Assembly: GCF_019710635.1 (NCBI RefSeq)
Contig: NZ_JAIFZS010000001.1
Location: forward strand, 310,001-374,000
Length of the DNA: 64,000 bases
Source of the DNA: Mycolicibacterium xanthum
Lineage (GTDB): Bacteria; Actinomycetota; Actinomycetes; Mycobacteriales; Mycobacteriaceae
Direction: 5' to 3'
Of this stretch, positions 60,909 through 64,000 are shown piece after piece. Each line of letters begins with the position of its first letter. Positions within the stretch are counted from its first letter, which is position 1. The notes below the pieces were generated by a model. The model was not told where the DNA came from, searched no databases, and saw only the letters and a list, made by a program, of their open reading frames with translations. The position numbers and the translations under genes were made by a program.

Positions 60909-62048
60909 GTGGCCACACAGTGCACCCAGACATTCGACGAGATCGCCACCGCGCTGGGCGGGTTCAGCTGCCACGACGCGCCCGCGATCGTGCACCTGCG
61001 CAACCCGTTCGGCCTGTCGAACTGGACCCTTCCGGTGCTGGAGCTGCTGATGGTGACGATCGCGGTGGCCGCCCTGCTGCACGGGGTGCGGCGGTGGCGC
61101 CGCGACGGCGACCCGGTCAACCTGGCACTGTGGTTCGCCACGGTCGGGTACCTGTTCGTCATCGAGATCCCGCTGTACTTCCCGAACGTCTTCGGAGTCG
61201 ACGGCGCGGTCGGAGTGGTGTTCGCGCACAACGTGTTCAGCGTGCAGTTCCTGTTCGACCGGTTGCCGCTCTACATCGTCGCGCTGTATCCGGCGGTGGT
61301 CTCGCTGTCCTATGAGGTGGTGCGATCCCTCGGGGTGTTCCGCGACCGCGGAATCCTGCTCGGCGCGGTCTGCGTGGGATTCGTCCACCACTGCTTCTAC
61401 GAGGTGTTCGACCAGCTGGGTCCGCAGCTGCGCTGGTGGTCGTGGAATACCGCGAACCCGCTCAACCAGCCGTGGTTGGCGTCGGTGCCGATGACGAGTG
61501 TCTTCATCTTCGCAACCCTGGGGCCGATGGTCGTCACCGCACTGGTGATGTTCTTCGTCGCGCGTCCGCGGCCGGTCCCGCGTCCCGCCGCGCTGGCCTG
61601 GCGGACGGTGCTGGCGGGCGCGCTGACCCCACTGGGGCTGGTGGTGCTGAGCATTCCGACGTCGCTGTTCGGCGGCGACGCACCCAACACGTCCGCACAG
61701 GCCGTGCTGTTCACGGTCGAGTTGGCGGCGGTCGCCGCCACCGGGGCGGTGCTGTTGTCACGGCAGTGGTGGCGGATCCGCTCCGGCGACACCGCGCCCA
61801 CCGCACCCGGTTGGTTCCTCCGGGTGTTCGGGCCCGGCTACCTCGGCGTGCTGGCGCTGTTGTGGGTGACCGCGCTGCCGGACTACTTCGGCGCGGTCTC
61901 GGGCGTCACCGCGGACGGCACCCCGATCGGCTGCCTGCCCTACGCCGGGGCTGCGTTCGTCGGGGCCGCGTTGTGCCTGGCCGGCGCGCTCACGGCGGAG
62001 CGCGCGGCGCCGCGGACACCCGCGCGGGTCACGTCCCGGACAGCCTGA
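60909..62048 (+). CDS. Multi-span membrane protein of unknown function
   Basis: 379 residues and about nine hydrophobic segments. CTQTFDEIATALGGFSCHDA precedes the first helix; WWSWNTANPLNQPWLASVPM, TSVFIFATLGPMVVTALVMF and GVTADGTPIGCLPYAGAAFV are distinctive. It recalls carotenoid-pathway or AveC-like membrane proteins only loosely. GTG 60909. Its last 20 bases overlap the end of the convergent reductase gene. Confidence 0.75.
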   Translation: MATQCTQTFDEIATALGGFSCHDAPAIVHLRNPFGLSNWTLPVLELLMVTIAVAALLHGVRRWRRDGDPVNLALWFATVGYLFVIEIPLYFPNVFGVDGAVGVVFAHNVFSVQFLFDRLPLYIVALYPAVVSLSYEVVRSLGVFRDRGILLGAVCVGFVHHCFYEVFDQLGPQLRWWSWNTANPLNQPWLASVPMTSVFIFATLGPMVVTALVMFFVARPRPVPRPAALAWRTVLAGALTPLGLVVLSIPTSLFGGDAPNTSAQAVLFTVELAAVAATGAVLLSRQWWRIRSGDTAPTAPGWFLRVFGPGYLGVLALLWVTALPDYFGAVSGVTADGTPIGCLPYAGAAFVGAALCLAGALTAERAAPRTPARVTSRTA

Positions 62049-63066
62049 CCAGCGTCTTGCCGATGTTGACGCCGGTGAACAGGCCGTTGAGGGCGTCGAC
62101 GCAGGACTCGATGCCCTCGAAGATGTGTTCACGGTGCACCAGCAGCCCGTCCTGCTCCCACCGGCGCAGCGCGGCGAACGCCTCGTCGAAGCGTCCCCAC
62201 TCGTCGAGCGCGTTGAACCCCTGCATCAACGCGGTCTTGGCCAGCAGGTTCACGTAGTTCGCCGGCCCCGGATGCTCACCGGTCAGATAGCTCGAGATCA
62301 CCCCGCACAACACCACCCGCGCCTTGTGGGCCAGCCGGCCCAGCACCGCGTCGAGGATGGGGCCACCCACGTTGTCGAAATAGACGTCGACCCCGTCGGG
62401 GCAGTGTCGCCGCAGCGCCGCCGGGACGTCCTCGCCGCGGTAGTCGATGCAGGCGTCGAACCCGAAGTCGTCCACCACCGCCCGGCACTTGTGCGCCCCG
62501 CCCGCGATGCCCACCACCCGGGCGCCGGCGATCTTGGCGATCTGGCCGGCCACCGAACCGGTCGCGCCGGCGGCAGCCGACACCACCACCGTCTCGCCCG
62601 GCTTCGGGCGGCCGATCCCCGTCATGCCGAAGTATGCGGTGGCACCGGTCGGTCCGTAGATCGACATCACCGCGCGTTGATCCACCTGCTCGCCGGGTCC
62701 GGGCACCGGGGTGGTGAACAGGTCGTCGCGCACGATCGTGTACTCCTGGAATCCGGTCAGCGTGGTCACCACATCCCCGACGGAGTAAGCGTCGCAACGG
62801 GATTGCACGACCTCCCCGATCCCGGCCGCGCGGATCACCTCGCCCAGCCGAACCGGCGGCAGGTAGCCGGGCTGGTCGTCGAGCCAGGTGCGGGCGGCGG
62901 CGTCGATGCCGACGAACGTGGTGCGCACCAGCGCCTCACCGTCGCCGGGCTCGGGGGCGCCCACCGTGACCAGCTCGGTGTCCTCCGGTGCGACCAGCCC
63001 GTGCGGGCGGCGGCGCAGCAGGATCTGGCGGTTCGTCAGCGTCGGCACCAGGCCGAAACTACCCAA
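62029..63066 (-). CDS. Zinc-free MDR reductase (CurA/prostaglandin reductase-like)
   Basis: 345 residues. NRQILLRRRPHGLVAPEDTE and YLPPVRLGEVIRAAGIGEVV are typical of the leukotriene-B4-dehydrogenase/CurA group. Nucleotide-binding VVVSAAAGATGSVAGQIAKI near 153 and VDVYFDNVGGPILDAVLGRL near 215 follow. No zinc-ligand Cys are present. NADPH-dependent reduction of enones is the usual activity. Confidence 0.9.
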   Translation of the reverse strand: MGSFGLVPTLTNRQILLRRRPHGLVAPEDTELVTVGAPEPGDGEALVRTTFVGIDAAARTWLDDQPGYLPPVRLGEVIRAAGIGEVVQSRCDAYSVGDVVTTLTGFQEYTIVRDDLFTTPVPGPGEQVDQRAVMSIYGPTGATAYFGMTGIGRPKPGETVVVSAAAGATGSVAGQIAKIAGARVVGIAGGAHKCRAVVDDFGFDACIDYRGEDVPAALRRHCPDGVDVYFDNVGGPILDAVLGRLAHKARVVLCGVISSYLTGEHPGPANYVNLLAKTALMQGFNALDEWGRFDEAFAALRRWEQDGLLVHREHIFEGIESCVDALNGLFTGVNIGKTLVRLSGT

Positions 63067-63090
63067 GCGGTGGCGCCGCCGGAGCCGGTT

Positions 63091-63591
63091 TCACCGTGCC
63101 GCGAAGTACTTCTGCCCGTCGGCGGCCATCCGGCCGAAACCCGCCTTGACCACCGGCGCGAGCAGCGCGAACGGCAACCGCGCGAGGCGGACCGGTTCGA
63201 TGGCCACCGCCCAGGTGAACCGGGTGCCTGCGCCGTCCGGCTCCACGCGGTAGTCCTCCGCGAACCGGCGGAACAGCGGCACGTTGGCCTCATAGACGTA
63301 GAACGCGTACCCCGAACCCTCGTCCCACCGGTAGAAGCGTTCGTGCACCCTGGCCGGGCCGGTCCCCACCTCCCTGGTGGTGCCGACCCCGAACGGCCGC
63401 GGCGACGTCCAGGTCAACGATCCGACCGTGGCGCCCCAGGCCGACAGCGACTCGTCGGACTGCAGCGACTCCCACACCCGCTCGGGTGGCGCGTCGAAGT
63501 GCTTCTGGTAGCGGAACACGTGCGGGGCGGTGTCGAAGAAGCCGGCGTCGGCGGGCTCCAAGGCGGACCAGCGCGTCATGACATGCAGCAT
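63091..63591 (-). CDS. SRPBCC-family protein
   Basis: 166 residues from ATG 63591; ATG 63579 is equally plausible, and neither has a good ribosome site. FRYQKHFDAPPERVWESLQS starts the fold, then GTTREVGTGPARVHERFYRW, GYAFYVYEANVPLFRRFAED and GTRFTWAVAIEPVRLARLPF. A hydrophobic-ligand-binding protein of unknown role. Both coding sequence and fold are clear; the start is not. Confidence 0.75.
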   Translation of the reverse strand: MLHVMTRWSALEPADAGFFDTAPHVFRYQKHFDAPPERVWESLQSDESLSAWGATVGSLTWTSPRPFGVGTTREVGTGPARVHERFYRWDEGSGYAFYVYEANVPLFRRFAEDYRVEPDGAGTRFTWAVAIEPVRLARLPFALLAPVVKAGFGRMAADGQKYFAAR

Positions 63592-63625
63592 CGTCGGCGC
63601 CGGGCCGGCTGACAAGGCACGCACG

Positions 63626-64000
63626 TCACGTCGGCCGAACCTGGCATCCGCAGTCCGAGTAACCCGCGGATTCGGGCAGTTCGGCCAGCACATCGGCCTT
63701 CGTCTCGTCGAAGCTGAGCATGCCCCGGATCGGCAGGCTCTCGGGCAACGGATCCTCGTAGCTCCACGCCACATCGTCGACCACGAGGTCGCCGATCGCC
63801 GCGCTCCAGTAGGTGGTATACCCCTTGTAGTTGCAGTAACTCGAGGTGTCCGACCGGCGTAGCAGGTCGGTGCGCACCTCGGTGGGGCTGACGTACAGGC
63901 GTGGCGCCAGCGCGGTCTCGAACAGGATCACCGTGTTCACGGTGTCCACCAGGGTCGAACCTGCGACATCCACGCGCAGGCCGCGCTCGGTCGGCCGGCA
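63626..64000 (-). CDS. DUF427 protein, 5' end cut by window edge
   Basis: About 124 residues are visible, reading in frame from the window edge. RLRV-type strand then STLVDTVNTVILFETALAPR, LYVSPTEVRTDLLRRSDTSS, YCNYKGYTTYWSAAIGDLVV and AWSYEDPLPESLPIRGMLSF are the DUF427 signature. Internal GTG 63973 is not likely to be the start because similarity continues upstream. The Cys-Cys end (YSDCGCQVRPT) is unusual. Confidence 0.82.
   Translation of the reverse strand, partial: CRPTERGLRVDVAGSTLVDTVNTVILFETALAPRLYVSPTEVRTDLLRRSDTSSYCNYKGYTTYWSAAIGDLVVDDVAWSYEDPLPESLPIRGMLSFDETKADVLAELPESAGYSDCGCQVRPT

Overview
The window is high-GC actinobacterial DNA and almost certainly comes from a mycobacterium, most likely a rapid-growing Mycolicibacterium-type species. 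The core block yraN - comM-like - dprA - siderophore-interacting protein - xerC - M23 peptidase - rpsB - tsf - amidase - pyrH - frr - cdsA - rlmN follows the order I remember from Mycobacterium tuberculosis. GTG starts, GTGA/ATGA overlaps, many cytochromes P450, F420-type luciferase-like oxidoreductases and a mycofactocin-type dehydrogenase also fit. The species cannot be named from this sequence alone.

Layout. 1-6.1 kb: an oxidative cluster (aldehyde dehydrogenase end, two P450s, mycofactocin-type SDR, a 33-residue membrane peptide, AveC-like membrane protein, third P450). 6.1-12.6 kb: XRE regulator, MFS exporter, aldo/keto reductase, an internally deleted alcohol dehydrogenase pseudogene, CoA transferase plus thioesterase, DUF1206 membrane protein. 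12.7-22.9 kb: the conserved housekeeping block, with a lactate-monooxygenase-like flavoprotein between viuB and xerC. 23.1-29.2 kb: a MacB/FtsX-type ABC exporter and an amino acid/amine permease next to a copper amine oxidase, inserted between the amidase and pyrH. 29.4-32.8 kb: pyrH, frr, cdsA, rlmN. 32.9-54.2 kb: a large accessory catabolic region (two SnoaL-like proteins, ALDH, three TetR regulators, CoA transferase, sulfotransferase, DUF1214 protein, P450 plus ferredoxin, thioesterase, SMP-30 lactonase-like protein, NIPSNAP-like protein, second P450, alcohol dehydrogenase, HpcH/HpaI aldolase, SDR, Baeyer-Villiger-type monooxygenase, esterase, SRPBCC protein, acyl-CoA dehydrogenase). 54.2-56.0 kb: a decayed island with a cysteine-rich secreted protein and nuclease/Excalibur remnants. 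56.0-64 kb: SBP56 protein, two LLM oxidoreductases, a PF10118-like metal hydrolase, a membrane protein, a quinone-reductase-like enzyme, an SRPBCC protein and a partial DUF427 protein.

The most striking observation is a repeated regulatory element in the 32.9-54.2 kb region. Four sites (35246, 42068, 45376, 52958) share TTTACAAA-N10-AGTGTCACGC with identical spacing; a fifth (37085-37108) has the same half-sites in reverse orientation and a sixth (39594-39616) is a looser variant. Each can be read as two fully overlapping promoters facing opposite directions under one dyad operator, and at 42.07 kb both promoters end 6-7 bases before start codons, predicting leaderless transcripts both ways. 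Two TetR proteins with nearly identical recognition helices (35277-35822 and 41468-42058) sit beside two of the sites and are the obvious candidate regulators.

Read together, the enzymes of this regulon look like an oxidative pathway for a cyclic, probably terpenoid- or steroid-like, substrate: P450 hydroxylation, alcohol oxidation, Baeyer-Villiger ring expansion, ester/lactone hydrolysis, CoA activation, dehydrogenation and aldol cleavage. The substrate is not deducible from sequence.
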